Assembly (NCBI GenBank): GCA_016717335.1
Contig: JADKFS010000001.1
Location: 744,001 to 808,000 of the forward strand
Source: Candidatus Ribeiella danica
GTDB lineage: Bacteria; Chloroflexota; Chloroflexia; Chloroflexales; Roseiflexaceae
DNA length: 64,000 bases
Direction: 5' to 3'
Shown here: in pieces, positions 7,927 through 16,423 of the stretch
How positions within the stretch are numbered: position 1 is the first letter of the stretch
How the letters are laid out: every line of letters starts with the position of its first letter
Made by a program: the position numbers and the translations under genes
Notes under the pieces: model-generated
What the model was told of the DNA's origin: nothing
Database searches by the model: none
The model's input: the letters and a program-made list of their open reading frames with translations, nothing else

Positions 7927-8018
7927 TATAATACCGCCATCTATCACTGTGGCATGGTTCAATCCGCTCGTAGTCAACACGACAGTCGGGAGACTTGGCG
8001 GGACTGAGTCCCGCCAAG
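7927..8018 (+). promoter_or_regulatory. Candidate promoter and 5' hairpin upstream of adk
   Basis: TATAAT at 7927-7932 is a perfect -10 hexamer. About 60 bases downstream is a perfect 10-bp stem with a 5-base loop (7994-8003 with 8009-8018, arm CTTGGCGGGA), still 60 bases before the adk start. The hairpin would lie in the 5' leader and could act as an attenuator or stabiliser; no T-run follows it. Confidence 0.45.
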
Positions 8019-8079
8019 CAATCCTTACCCCCGCTGTAAAGGAGCGCCGAGCCACGCCTCTGAAGAAGATGGACCGTGT

Positions 8080-8754
8080 ATGACCAATCCAGCTAACCAG
8101 CCATTGAACATCGTCCTGCTCGGCCCGCCGGGCTCGGGCAAGAGCACGATCGCCGAGGCGCTGGTGCGCGAGCACCGCCTGGTCGTGGTCTCGACCGGCC
8201 AGCGCCTGCGCGCCGAGATCAAAGCCCACAGCGCGCTGGGCCGCGCGGTCGAGTCGTACCTCGACAAGGGCAACCTGGCGCCCGACTCGCTGATGGACCG
8301 CCTACTGCGCGCCAGCCTGGAGGCGCTCGACCCACACCAGGGCTTCCTGCTCGACGGCTACCCGCGCACCTTACGCCAGGCGCGCGGCCTGGCGGGGATG
8401 CTGGCCGACTACCGGCGCGAGCTGCACGCCGTGATCGCCCTGCAGGTCGGCGACGAGGAGGTGATCCGGCGGCTCAGCGGCCGGCGGATCTGCGAGGGCG
8501 CCGGCGAGCCGTTTCCCGTCCACATCGACGACCTTGCCAGCATCATGCGCTGCCAGGAGCGCGGCGGGCACCTGGTCGAGCGCGACGATGACCGGCCCGA
8601 GGTCGTGCGCCAGCGCCTGAGCATCTACCACGAGCAGACACAGCCGCTGCTCGATTATTATCACGCCGCCGAGCTGCTGCGGCTCGTCGACGGGCACGGG
8701 CTGCCGGCTGAGGTTGCTCGGCGCGCGCTGGCCGCCCTCCTGCCTCCTGTTTGA
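8080..8754 (+). CDS. adk: Adenylate kinase family nucleoside monophosphate kinase
   Basis: Transfers phosphate between ATP and AMP. The 224-residue protein has the P-loop GPPGSGKST at about residues 12-20, the NMP-binding STGQRLRAEI, and FLLDGYPRTLRQA, the usual adenylate kinase signature. The LID region (around residues 125-165) lacks the four-cysteine zinc site. The gene's TGA stop lies inside the first unit of an 8-bp repeat array leading to glgA. It might be a secondary, less typical adenylate kinase, because it is not in the ribosomal secY-adk position. Confidence 0.85.
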   Translation: MTNPANQPLNIVLLGPPGSGKSTIAEALVREHRLVVVSTGQRLRAEIKAHSALGRAVESYLDKGNLAPDSLMDRLLRASLEALDPHQGFLLDGYPRTLRQARGLAGMLADYRRELHAVIALQVGDEEVIRRLSGRRICEGAGEPFPVHIDDLASIMRCQERGGHLVERDDDRPEVVRQRLSIYHEQTQPLLDYYHAAELLRLVDGHGLPAEVARRALAALLPPV

Positions 8755-8796
8755 ACGTTTCAACGTTCGAACGCTCCAACGTCTCGACGTTCTAAC
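8749..8796. repeat. Octad array (6 x GTTNNAAC-like) between adk and glgA
   Basis: Six consecutive 8-bp units: GTTTGAAC, GTTTCAAC, GTTCGAAC, GCTCCAAC, GTCTCGAC, GTTCTAAC. Most units are nearly self-complementary around GTT..AAC. The adk stop codon TGA is inside the first unit, and the glgA ribosome site GAGGAG follows the last. A second array of the same kind lies at 18450-18513. Confidence 0.75.
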
Positions 8797-8808
8797 TGAG
8801 GAGCCACT

Positions 8809-10314
8809 ATGACCGACTCACCGCTGAAAATTCTGCTGATGGCCGCCGAGATGGTGCCATTCGCCAAGACCGGCGGCCTCGCCGACGTGGCCGGGGCGCT
8901 GCCCAAGGCGCTGAAGGCGCAGGGCCACGACGTGCGCGTGGCCATGCCGCGCTACGGGCGGATCGATCGCGATCGCTTCAATCTCGACGAGGTGCTCACG
9001 CCGTACCCAGCGCCGATGGACGACCACAGTGAGGATGCGACGCTGCTGCACACCACAGTAGCATTCTCCAGCGGCGATATCCCGATCTACATGATCGACA
9101 ACCCGCACTACTACGATCGCGACGGCATCTACATGTACGAGGATGACGCCGATCGCTTCATCTTCTTCTGCCGGGCGACGCTGGAGGGAATGAAGCGGCT
9201 CGGCTGGCAGCCCGACGTCATCCACTGCCACGACTGGCACACCGCGATCGTGCCGAACTGGCTCAAGACGATCTACAAAGACGACCCGTTCTTCGCCAAC
9301 GTGGCCTGCGTCTACACGATCCACAACCTGGCGTACCAGGGCATCTTCGGCTACCGCGTGCTCGAGATCGCCGGCGTGGACGAGTACGGCTTCATCGCCC
9401 ACCCCGACATGCCACACCTCAACGATGTGGTCGACTTCATGGGCCGCGGGATCTACTACGCCGACATCATCAACACCGTCAGCGAGACCTACGCCAACGA
9501 GATCCTCTCGCCAGAGTTCGGCGAGGGGCTCGACCCGCTGCTGCGCGACCGGCGCGACCGGCTCTACGGCGTTCTGAACGGCATCGACACCGAGATCAAC
9601 GATCCGGAGACCGACCGGCACATCGTCGCACACTACAGCACCGGCGACCTTGCCGGCAAGATCGAGTGCAAGCTCGACCTGCAGCGCGAGGCCGGCCTGG
9701 CGCAGAGCCGCACCACCCCGCTGATCGGCGCGATCTCGCGGCTGGCCGACCAGAAGGGCTTCGACCTGCTCGACCAGATCGTCGACCCGCTGCTGCGCAA
9801 CAACGACGTGCAGATCGTCGTGCTGGGCACCGGCGACCAGCGCTACCACGACCGGCTGAACAGCATTCGCGCCCGCTACCCGCAGCAGGCGGCGGCATTC
9901 CTGACCTTCAACGCCACGCTGGCCCAGAAGATCTACGCCGGCTCGGACATGTTTCTGATGCCGTCGCGCTTCGAGCCATGCGGCCTGGGCCAGATGATCG
10001 CGCTGCGCTACGGCTCGATCCCGATCGTGCGTGAGACCGGCGGCCTGGCCGACACCGTGCGCAACTTCGACCCGACCACCGGCGAGGGCAACGGCTTCGC
10101 GTTCCGGGCCTACGACTCGATGGCGCTCTACGCCGCGATCGTTCGCGCGCTGGAGAACTACCGCTACCGCAACACCTGGCAGCAGCTCATGCTGCGCGCC
10201 ATGTCGGCCGACCACTCCTGGGCCGCCTCGGCCAAGCGGTACGTCGAGCTCTACCGCCGTGCAATTGCCACGCGGGCCGAGCGCCCGCCGCGCGAGACCT
10301 ACAACAAAGGCTGA
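8809..10314 (+). CDS. glgA: Glycogen synthase (ADP-glucose type)
   Basis: A GT5 glucosyltransferase that extends alpha-1,4-glucan from ADP-glucose. The 501 residues match the family length. The nucleotide-sugar motif KTGGLADV is near residue 20, the HDWHT motif near 144, YTIHNLAYQG near 165, and the C-terminal half carries the retaining GT-B glutamate region SRFEPCGLGQMIALRYG. A GAGGAG ribosome site precedes the ATG. The debranching enzyme (57.4 kb), amylosucrase (23.1 kb) and polyphosphate glucokinase (49 kb) elsewhere in the window fit the same storage-glucan theme. Confidence 0.95.
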   Translation: MTDSPLKILLMAAEMVPFAKTGGLADVAGALPKALKAQGHDVRVAMPRYGRIDRDRFNLDEVLTPYPAPMDDHSEDATLLHTTVAFSSGDIPIYMIDNPHYYDRDGIYMYEDDADRFIFFCRATLEGMKRLGWQPDVIHCHDWHTAIVPNWLKTIYKDDPFFANVACVYTIHNLAYQGIFGYRVLEIAGVDEYGFIAHPDMPHLNDVVDFMGRGIYYADIINTVSETYANEILSPEFGEGLDPLLRDRRDRLYGVLNGIDTEINDPETDRHIVAHYSTGDLAGKIECKLDLQREAGLAQSRTTPLIGAISRLADQKGFDLLDQIVDPLLRNNDVQIVVLGTGDQRYHDRLNSIRARYPQQAAAFLTFNATLAQKIYAGSDMFLMPSRFEPCGLGQMIALRYGSIPIVRETGGLADTVRNFDPTTGEGNGFAFRAYDSMALYAAIVRALENYRYRNTWQQLMLRAMSADHSWAASAKRYVELYRRAIATRAERPPRETYNKG

Positions 10315-10339
10315 GCAGCCTGCGGCTGCCCGCCATCTC

Positions 10340-10500
10340 CCCCTGCCCCCTTCTCCCGCTGCCACGGGAGAGGGGATTATCCTTCTGGCATCCTGGTACG
10401 GTCGCATTGCAACCGCACCAGGATGCCAAGAACCTGACCCCTCCCCTGACGGTGTCAATCGTTACGGGGAGGGGGTACGGGCAGCGGTCTACAGGGGGAG
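10340..10500. repeat. Cluster of GC-rich palindromes after glgA
   Basis: Three successive inverted repeats follow the glgA stop: a CTCCCG/CGGGAG hairpin in a pyrimidine-purine context near 10352-10375, an 11-bp stem GGCATCCTGGT with its complement (near 10386-10427), and CCCCTCCCC with GGGGAGGGG (near 10439-10475). They probably serve as the glgA terminator region. The first belongs to the CCCCTGCCCCCTCTCCC type seen at many gene ends here (for example 45140, 51530, 60655, 62170). No gene lies in 10315-10642. Confidence 0.5.
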
Positions 10501-10642
10501 CGTAACTACGACACTACCTCGGAGGGTTATACTCGTAGAGGCCACTACGCAAACACATCGCCATGCCTCCGTTCATGTTAGCACGTTACATCAACGCGGC
10601 AGCGAACAGCCGCCGGGCACCGATTCGGCGCGGAGAGCAGCG

Positions 10643-11998
10643 ATGGAAAACTTCTACAGCATCAACGGGCAAGACATCCACGTACAGGAGGTCGGGCCGG
10701 AGCACGGGCCGATCGCGATCCTGATCCACGGCTGGTCCAGCTCGTGGTTCACCTGGAAGCCGATCCTGCCGTCGCTGAGCAAGCGCTACCGCTGCATTGC
10801 GATCGATCTGCCGGGCTTCGGCAAGTCGCCCGCGCCGGCCGAGCGGCCGACGATCGCCGGCTACGCCGACCTGGTCGCCCAGATCATCATGCAGTTCAGC
10901 GACCGCGCGGTGCTGGTACTCGGGCACTCGATGGGCGGCCAGATCGCCGCCGCGCTGGCGCTGCGCTACCCGGTGCTGGTCGACAAGCTGGTGCTGCTCA
11001 ACCCCGCACTCAGCGGCCGGCTCTCCACCCGCGTCAACCTCCTGATGAAGCCCCACGTGGCGGCGGAGCGTTTCAGGCTGGCGGAGTGGCTGCTCCACCT
11101 GGGCGCCAAGACCCCGATCGACTACACCGACTGGATTCTGAAGCCGTCCAACTTCGCCGAGCGCGCGGCTATCTCCGCCGAGGACTACGCGAAGATCCGC
11201 GCCGACGCGCGCCGGCGCGGCCAGGGCCAGGTGCGCGCCGCCTGCTTCACCGCGATGCGCCAGGCCGACCTGCGCGGCCAGCTCGGCCGGATCGAGCCGC
11301 CGGCGCTGGTCGTCTGGGGCGCCGAGGACAACGTGGTGCCGCTGCGCGACGCCGGGCTGGTGGCGGCCGAGTGGAGCAAGGCCGACCTGCGGATCATCCC
11401 CAACGCCGGGCACTGGCCGCAGTTCGAGCAGACCGACGCCACGCTGCGGCATATCGCGCACTTCCTGGGCCTGCCGCCCGAGTTCAGCCGCCCCCACGAG
11501 GAGAGCGGCCAGGACCTGGCGCACATCCAGGAGATCGCCGAATTCCTGAACAACTCGGAGATCGGCGGCATGCTGACCGAGGCGCGGCGCCTGCGGCTGG
11601 CCTCCCTGCTGCACTCGCACGGCTACGGCCCCGGCGAGAAAGTCGTGACCATGAACTCCAGCGGCAACGAGATGTACATCGTCAAAGAGGGCACGCTGGA
11701 GGTCTGGCTGACCACCGAGACGATCTCGACCCGGCTGGCGTTCATGCAGGCCGGGCAGGTCGCGGGCGAGCTGGCGCTGCTCGAAGGCACGGCGCGAAGC
11801 GCCGACCTGCGGGCCGGGCCGCGCGGTGTCACGCTGCTGGCGCTGACGGATGAGGGGCTGAACACGCTCGCCGAGGATGATCCGACGATGGGCATGCAGA
11901 TGATGAAGAACCTGGCGATCTCGCTGGGCAAGCGGCTGCGGATGCAGAACTGGCGCGCGGCGCGGGCGCTCGAGATCGAAGACGCGCAGGCCGCATAG
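10643..11998 (+). CDS. Alpha/beta hydrolase fused to a cyclic-nucleotide-binding-like domain
   Basis: A 451-residue protein with two domains. Residues 1-280 are an alpha/beta-hydrolase: the oxyanion motif HGWSSSW (about 34-40), the nucleophile elbow GHSMGG (about 94-99), an acid in WGAEDNVVPL and the catalytic His in NAGHWPQFE. Residues 300-440 resemble a CRP-type cNMP-binding beta-roll (EMYIVKEGTLEVW, then GQVAGELALLEGTARSADLRA). In that segment the phosphate-binding loop GE-A-L--G-ARSA is recognisable. This suggests a hydrolase whose activity is gated by a small ligand; substrate and ligand are unknown. The ATG at 10643 is chosen because hydrolase homology begins there; an upstream in-frame extension is low-complexity. 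Confidence 0.82.
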   Translation: MENFYSINGQDIHVQEVGPEHGPIAILIHGWSSSWFTWKPILPSLSKRYRCIAIDLPGFGKSPAPAERPTIAGYADLVAQIIMQFSDRAVLVLGHSMGGQIAAALALRYPVLVDKLVLLNPALSGRLSTRVNLLMKPHVAAERFRLAEWLLHLGAKTPIDYTDWILKPSNFAERAAISAEDYAKIRADARRRGQGQVRAACFTAMRQADLRGQLGRIEPPALVVWGAEDNVVPLRDAGLVAAEWSKADLRIIPNAGHWPQFEQTDATLRHIAHFLGLPPEFSRPHEESGQDLAHIQEIAEFLNNSEIGGMLTEARRLRLASLLHSHGYGPGEKVVTMNSSGNEMYIVKEGTLEVWLTTETISTRLAFMQAGQVAGELALLEGTARSADLRAGPRGVTLLALTDEGLNTLAEDDPTMGMQMMKNLAISLGKRLRMQNWRAARALEIEDAQAA

Positions 11999-12014
11999 CG
12001 AGATACGGACAGGT

Positions 12015-12437
12015 TTAGGTCAGAAACACCTCGCGCTCCCGCTCAAAGCTCCAGTCGTCCAGCACCTCGATCTCGACCTCGATCCGCGGCCTGAGCGGGT
12101 CGATCCGCTTGACCAGGTGAATATCCACCACGCGGTTGTCGTTCACACCCAGCGCCGCGCAGATCGTGTCCTGCGCGATCTTGAGCCCGCCGTCCAGGTC
12201 GCGCCGCAGCGGCGTCTCGAAGAAGAAATCGATGAACAGGGCCAGGTAGCCGCGCTGGGCCGCCCCGCACAGCTCCTCGCTGATCTCGCCGGTGTCGCGC
12301 TTGCGATGCAGCAGGCGCAACACACTCTGCTTGTAGCGCCGCGCCTCGGGGCTCAGCGATCGCCGGCCGTTGACCGTGATGTACTGGTTGTTCACGCCGG
12401 GGGGCAGCGGTAAGGTCAGCAGCAGACGCAGCGCCAT
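12015..12437 (-). CDS. RusA-like Holliday junction resolvase family protein
   Basis: A 140-residue protein with the layout of RusA endodeoxyribonucleases: an N-terminal LPLPPGVNNQY strand-turn, then RRDLDGGLKIAQDTICAALG followed by NDNRVVDIHLVKR, corresponding to the conserved acidic pair (DLDN...DD) and lysine of RusA. The second Asp of the usual DD is Asn-Asp here. RusA proteins resolve branched DNA and are often phage-derived, but no other phage gene is present. It is transcribed leftward, convergent with the preceding hydrolase gene. Confidence 0.75.
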   Translation of the reverse strand: MALRLLLTLPLPPGVNNQYITVNGRRSLSPEARRYKQSVLRLLHRKRDTGEISEELCGAAQRGYLALFIDFFFETPLRRDLDGGLKIAQDTICAALGVNDNRVVDIHLVKRIDPLRPRIEVEIEVLDDWSFEREREVFLT

Positions 12438-12522
12438 GGACCACCTCGTATCGAACGCATGTTCGCTCGCGAGGCATTATAGCAGAGTTCGAAGCTCCGC
12501 GGGTTCATACATATATACCTTC

Positions 12523-12595
12523 CCCAGGCGCCGCCGTCGGGCTTAAGCCCTCGGCTGCCGATACGAAGGCCAGCTCGGTGGCCTGGGGAAAGCAT
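12523..12595. repeat. Imperfect palindrome between mgtC-like and rusA-like genes
   Basis: TTCCCCAGGC near 12523 pairs with GCCTGGGGAA near 12585, with further internal complementary blocks (GGCTTAAGCC, CTCGGCTGCCGAT). It lies between the end of the leftward mgtC-like gene and the start of the rusA-like gene and may terminate the former. Confidence 0.4.
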
Positions 12596-12630
12596 TCTTT
12601 GACGAAGTTCCTCAAAACACCCCTCCGGCC

Positions 12631-13164
12631 TCAGCCCTTCGTATCATCCTGACTCGCAGCCTGCTGCTCGGCAACGTCGGCGCGGCGCTCGGCCTGCTCG
12701 ACACGTTGCTCGACATGCTCGGCCTGCTGCTCGATCTGCTGGCGCGTCCCCGGAAAGAGATCGGCCACGAACAGCACCAGGGCGGTGATCAGCCCGACGA
12801 TCACGCCGAGCCACCACAGCGACGTGCCGATCGCCAGCCCGATCGCCCCGGTGATCCAGATCGCCGCGGCCGTCTTGATGCCGCGCACATCCGTCCCGCC
12901 CTTGAAGATCACAGCGCCACCCAGGAAACCGATCCCCTGCAGCAGCCCCTGGAGCACCCGGCTGAGCGAGGCGGGGTCGCTACCGGAGAGATGCTTGGCC
13001 AGCAGCATGTAGGCCGCGCTGCCGATCGCCACCAGCACCATGCCGGCGATGCCGATTGACTTGTGGTGCATGCGCCGCTCGTAGCCGATCAGCGCGCCGA
13101 TCAAGCCGGCGCCGAGCAGGCGCAGCAGCATGATCGGTATGGTCAGCACCTCGGTCTCGCCCAT
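12631..13164 (-). CDS. MgtC/SapB family membrane protein with C-terminal coiled coil
   Basis: From ATG 13164, a 177-residue protein. Four or five membrane helices carry the MgtC signature: LRLLGAGLIGALIGYERR near the N-terminus and QGIGFLGGAVIFKGG near residue 95. MgtC proteins modulate ATP synthase or Mg2+ homeostasis in some pathogens; in free-living bacteria the role is unclear. After the last helix (about residue 140), a strongly heptad-patterned Gln/Glu/Arg tail (QQIEQQAEHVEQRVEQAERR) predicts a cytoplasmic coiled coil, which replaces the ACT-like tail of classical MgtC. Confidence 0.85.
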   Translation of the reverse strand: MGETEVLTIPIMLLRLLGAGLIGALIGYERRMHHKSIGIAGMVLVAIGSAAYMLLAKHLSGSDPASLSRVLQGLLQGIGFLGGAVIFKGGTDVRGIKTAAAIWITGAIGLAIGTSLWWLGVIVGLITALVLFVADLFPGTRQQIEQQAEHVEQRVEQAERRADVAEQQAASQDDTKG

Positions 13165-13244
13165 GGCCCGCCTCCAATCTGCCTGGCACTCGCCGCATCC
13201 CTGGGGGAGCTGTAGCAGACGGCGAGCCACGAAGATCCGGCGTG

Positions 13245-13253
13245 TGCTACAAT
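13245..13253 (+). promoter_or_regulatory. Extended -10 promoter upstream of the M24 peptidase
   Basis: TGC-TACAAT ending at 13253 lies 58 bases upstream of the chosen start. The identical nonamer TGCTACAAT also occurs at 32301-32309 and 40581-40589, each time shortly before a gene. Confidence 0.5.
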
Positions 13254-13310
13254 ACCCGCTCAAGCTGGAACCGGCACAATCCTTCTTTCATGAGTCATGA
13301 GGCGGCTCGT

Positions 13311-14489
13311 ATGATTTTGCACGAAAAAGCCGACCAGGCCCGCGCGCTGCTGGTCGAGACGGAGCTGGACTGCTGGCTGACCTTCGCCCGCGAGACCAGC
13401 GTGCGGCCGGACCCCGGCGTCGAGCTGGTGGTCGGATGCGATGTGACGTGGAACTCGGCATTTCTGCTCGGGCGCGGCGGCGAGCGAATCGCGATCGTCG
13501 GGCGCTACGACACGGGCGGGGTGCGCGCCGCCGGGGTCTTCGACGAGGTGATCGGCTACGACGAGGGCATCTCTCAGCCGCTGCTGGACGCGCTCGGGCG
13601 GCTCGACCCGCAGCGGATCGGCCTGAACTACAGCACCGACGACACGACCGCCGATGGGCTGACGCACGGCATGTGGCTGCTGCTGAACGACATTCTGCGC
13701 GGCACGCCCTACGCGGAGAGGCTGACCAGCGCCGCGCCGCTGCTGGCGAAGCTGCGCGCCCGCAAGTCGCCGAGCGAGGTCGAGCGCATCCGCGCGGCGA
13801 TCACCGTGACCGAGGAGATCGTCGGGCTCGTCACAGGGCAGATCCGGCCTGGCGCGAGCGAGGCGCAGATCGGGGCATTCATCCACGAGCAATTCCGCAG
13901 CCGCGAGCTGCCGAGCGCGTGGAGCTGGGACGCCTGCCCGATCGTCAACAGCGGGCCGGAGTCGGAGGCCGGCCACGCCGCGCCGCGCGACGACATCCTG
14001 GTCGCGCCGGGCCACCTGGTCCACGTCGACCTGGGCGTGCAGCGCGAGGGCTACTGCTCGGATCTCCAGCGCATGTGGTACGTGCGCGGCCCCGGCGAAG
14101 ACGGCCCGCCGCCGGCGGTGCGACGCGCCTTCGCGACAGTGATCCAGGCGATCGAGGCCGGCGCGGCGGCGCTGCGCCCGGGCGTGCGCGGCTACGAGGT
14201 CGACGCAATCGCGCGCGAGGTGATCGTCGATGCGGGCTACGCCGAGTACAAGCACGCGCTCGGCCACGGGCTGGGCCGCGCATGCCACGACGGCGGGACA
14301 CTGCTGGGGCCGCGCTGGGAGCGCTACGGCAAGACTCCCGAGGGGATCGTCGAGCCCGGCAACGTCTTCACGCTCGAGCTGGGTGTCGACACGCCGGCCG
14401 GCTACGTCGGGATCGAGGAGGACGTGCTGGTGACCGAAGACGGCTGCACCTTCCTGTCGTCGTTCCAGCGCGAGCTGATGGTGATCTGA
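13311..14489 (+). CDS. M24 family metallopeptidase (Xaa-Pro aminopeptidase-like)
   Basis: A pita-bread fold peptidase with an N-terminal creatinase-like domain (about residues 10-150) and a C-terminal M24 domain. Metal-ligand motifs visible are HVDLGVQREGYCSDLQR (two aspartates), GHGLGRACHDGG (His) and the glutamates in FTLELGVD and VGIEEDVLV. This set fits Xaa-Pro dipeptidases/aminopeptidases. I start at ATG 13311, preceded by GAGG; an ATG at 13290 is also open. The stop TGA is followed directly by the TTG of the mrp gene, so both are cotranscribed. Confidence 0.85.
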   Translation: MILHEKADQARALLVETELDCWLTFARETSVRPDPGVELVVGCDVTWNSAFLLGRGGERIAIVGRYDTGGVRAAGVFDEVIGYDEGISQPLLDALGRLDPQRIGLNYSTDDTTADGLTHGMWLLLNDILRGTPYAERLTSAAPLLAKLRARKSPSEVERIRAAITVTEEIVGLVTGQIRPGASEAQIGAFIHEQFRSRELPSAWSWDACPIVNSGPESEAGHAAPRDDILVAPGHLVHVDLGVQREGYCSDLQRMWYVRGPGEDGPPPAVRRAFATVIQAIEAGAAALRPGVRGYEVDAIAREVIVDAGYAEYKHALGHGLGRACHDGGTLLGPRWERYGKTPEGIVEPGNVFTLELGVDTPAGYVGIEEDVLVTEDGCTFLSSFQRELMVI

Positions 14490-15293
14490 TTGACGAAGCT
14501 ACGCATCCCCGACGTCGCCCACGTTCTCGCGGTCGCCAGCGGGAAAGGCGGCGTGGGCAAGACGACCGTCAGCGTGAACCTGGCGCTGGCGCTCGCGGCC
14601 ACGGGCGCGCGGGTCGGCCTGTTTGACGCCGACATCTACGGGCCGAACGTGCCGCTCATGCTAGGCGTGCACCGCCAGCACTCCGCGCGCGGGCTGCTGC
14701 CGATCGCGCGCGCCGAGAGCACGCCCTACATCCCGCCGCTCAAGCGCTACGGGCTAAGCGTTATGTCGATTGGGCTTCTGGTCGGCGAGGACGATGCGGT
14801 GATGCCCGACCCGCACGATGCCGGCCGGATTGTGACGCAGACACTGCGCGACGTCGCCTGGGGCGCGCTCGACTACCTGCTGATCGACCTGCCGCCGGGC
14901 ACTGGCGAGCCGCAGCACAGCCTGGTGCGCCAGTTCCAGATCGACGGCGCGGTGGTGGTGACGACGCCGCAGGACCTATCGCTGCTGGACGCCTCGCGCT
15001 CGCTGGGGCTGTTTCGCGTGGCCAGGGTGCCGATCCTGGGCGTGATCGAGAACATGAGCTACTTCGTCTGCCCGCACTGCGGCGAGCGGATCGAGGTCTT
15101 CCATCACAGCGAGCGGCGCTGGGCGGTGCAGGGGGGCGAGCTGCCGCTGCTTGGACAGATCCCGATGGACGCCTCGATCAGCCGCGGGATCGACAGCGGC
15201 CACCCGCTGGTGCAGGCCGCGCCGGACACGCGCGAGTCGGCCGCGTTTCGCGAGATCGCGGCGAAGGTGGCGCGGGCGCTGGCGGGCGGCTAG
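14490..15293 (+). CDS. mrp: Mrp/NBP35-type P-loop ATPase, iron-sulfur carrier
   Basis: A 267-residue MinD/ParA-like ATPase of the ApbC/Nbp35 group that binds and transfers Fe-S clusters. The deviant Walker A GKGGVGKTT is at residues 18-26, followed by DADIYGPNVPLMLG, LIDLPPGTG and, near the C-terminus, CPHCGERIEVF, whose CxxC is the cluster site in this family. It starts at TTG immediately after the upstream stop, so it depends on translation of the M24 peptidase gene. The N-terminal DUF59 domain seen in many Mrp proteins is absent. Its TAG stop is the first base triplet of a palindromic element (15291-15370). Confidence 0.88.
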   Translation: MTKLRIPDVAHVLAVASGKGGVGKTTVSVNLALALAATGARVGLFDADIYGPNVPLMLGVHRQHSARGLLPIARAESTPYIPPLKRYGLSVMSIGLLVGEDDAVMPDPHDAGRIVTQTLRDVAWGALDYLLIDLPPGTGEPQHSLVRQFQIDGAVVVTTPQDLSLLDASRSLGLFRVARVPILGVIENMSYFVCPHCGERIEVFHHSERRWAVQGGELPLLGQIPMDASISRGIDSGHPLVQAAPDTRESAAFREIAAKVARALAGG

Positions 15294-15370
15294 TACAGGC
15301 CGGCGGAAATACCTGGCTGGTTTTGGACGAAAGGCGGAAGATCGAAGAAGAAGGGCACCGTCTTCCACAA
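15291..15370 (+). repeat. Stop-anchored palindromic element, copy at mrp
   Basis: Begins on the mrp stop codon as TAGTACAGGC, followed by CGGCGGAAATACCTGG and CTGGTTTT, then a purine-rich arm (GGAAGATCGAAG) partly complementary to CGTCTTCC near 15349-15356. It aligns with the elements at cdsA (3060-3129) and the MHS transporter (47381-47505). It may terminate the peptidase-mrp transcript before the convergent tRNA gene. Confidence 0.6.
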
Positions 15371-15421
15371 ACAGCAAACGGGCGGCCGCAAGAGAAAACT
15401 CTTGACAGCCGCCCGGTGTGG

Positions 15422-15508
15422 CGGGGAGGGTGGGATTTGAACCCACGAGGAGTTTTACCCCCTACGGCATTTCCAGTGCCGCGCACTAGGCCACTATGCG
15501 ACCTCCCC
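15422..15508 (-). tRNA. tRNA-Ser (anticodon GGA)
   Basis: On the minus strand the acceptor stem GGGGAGG pairs with CCTCCCC. The anticodon arm CGGCA-CTGGAAA-TGCCG carries GGA at 15472-15474, a long variable arm (GTAGGGGGTAAAACTCCTC) marks a class II tRNA, and the T arm reads GTGGGTTCAAATCCCAC. CCA is not encoded. GGA decodes UCC/UCU serine codons. Confidence 0.93.
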
Positions 15509-15710
15509 AGTGTAAAACGTTTTTGCCCGGCTCTATTATAACAAACAACGGTCGTTCGCGCAATTGCTCCGCGCTTCCTCGTGCGCAGCGCCACGAACAA
15601 AAAGCCACCAATGATAGAGGGAGGAGTAAACGCAACCGACTGCAGGCATCACCAGCTCCCCGCAGAGCGGATACTACTGCGCAAGTCCCTCATCAGGTGG
15701 GCGGGAATTG

Positions 15711-15719
15711 TGGTACAAT
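15711..15719 (+). promoter_or_regulatory. Extended -10 promoter for the O-methyltransferase
   Basis: TGG-TACAAT ends 41 bases before the ATG, with the ribosome site GGGAGGA between them. Confidence 0.5.
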
Positions 15720-15760
15720 CGCTGCTGTATTTGTGCACGAGCGCGTGAGGGAGGATCAAC

Positions 15761-16420
15761 ATGCGCGACGATATCACCAACATCGCAATCGAAGACTATC
15801 TGGCAGGCCTCATGCCGCCACGCAGCGGGGTGATCGCCGAGCTAGAGCGGCGCGCGCACGAGCACGGCCTGCCGCTTGTCGGCCCGGTCGAGGGGGAGCT
15901 GCTCTACCTGCTGGCCAAAAGTATCGACGCGCGCGAGGCGCTGGAGATCGGCACGGCGACCGGCTATGCCGCGACCTGGATTCTGCGGGCGATCGGGCCC
16001 GGCGGCGGGCGGCTGACCGCGATCGAGCGGCAGCCGGAGCGCTACAAGCTGGCCCAGGAGTACATCACGCGCGCGGGCTACGGCGAGCGCCTCAACATCC
16101 TGGCGGGCGAGTGGTTCAGCGTGCTCGAGACGGTCGAGGGGCCGTTCGACCTGATCTTCCTCGACATTCTGCGCAACCTCTCCGACGCGCAAGATGCCGT
16201 CCGGGCGCTCGATCTGTGCGTGTCGCGCCTGCGGCCGGGCGGGCTGCTGATCGGCGACAATGTGCTGTGCAACGGCCTAGTGGTCGAAGACGACCCCGAC
16301 CTTGGCCCGACGGTGCGCGGCATCCAGCAGTTCAACCGCGCGATCATGGAGCACCCGCAGCTCGAGTCGGTGATCATTCCGCTGCGCGATGGCGTGGCGA
16401 TCTGCCGGAAGAAAGATTAG
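15761..16420 (+). CDS. O-methyltransferase, class I SAM-dependent (YrrM/CCoAOMT-like)
   Basis: A 219-residue enzyme of the small-molecule O-methyltransferase group (methyltransf_3). Motif I is ALEIGTATGYAATWI (about residues 58-72), the acidic loop is LTAIERQPER, the metal-binding Asp is in DLIFLDI, and GGLLIGDNVLCNG follows. These are the residues used for divalent metal and catechol-like substrates; the actual substrate is unknown. GGGAGGA precedes the ATG. It is followed three bases after its stop by a heptad palindrome reaching to the next gene. Confidence 0.88.
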   Translation: MRDDITNIAIEDYLAGLMPPRSGVIAELERRAHEHGLPLVGPVEGELLYLLAKSIDAREALEIGTATGYAATWILRAIGPGGGRLTAIERQPERYKLAQEYITRAGYGERLNILAGEWFSVLETVEGPFDLIFLDILRNLSDAQDAVRALDLCVSRLRPGGLLIGDNVLCNGLVVEDDPDLGPTVRGIQQFNRAIMEHPQLESVIIPLRDGVAICRKKD

Positions 16421-16423
16421 CCG

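Noticed and set aside
8818..10458. Long minus-strand ORF opposite glgA
   Set aside because: It is a shadow of glgA in GC-rich DNA: Val/Ala/Arg/His-rich with no family motif. Similar shadows opposite the symporter, phosphatase and kinase genes were also discarded.
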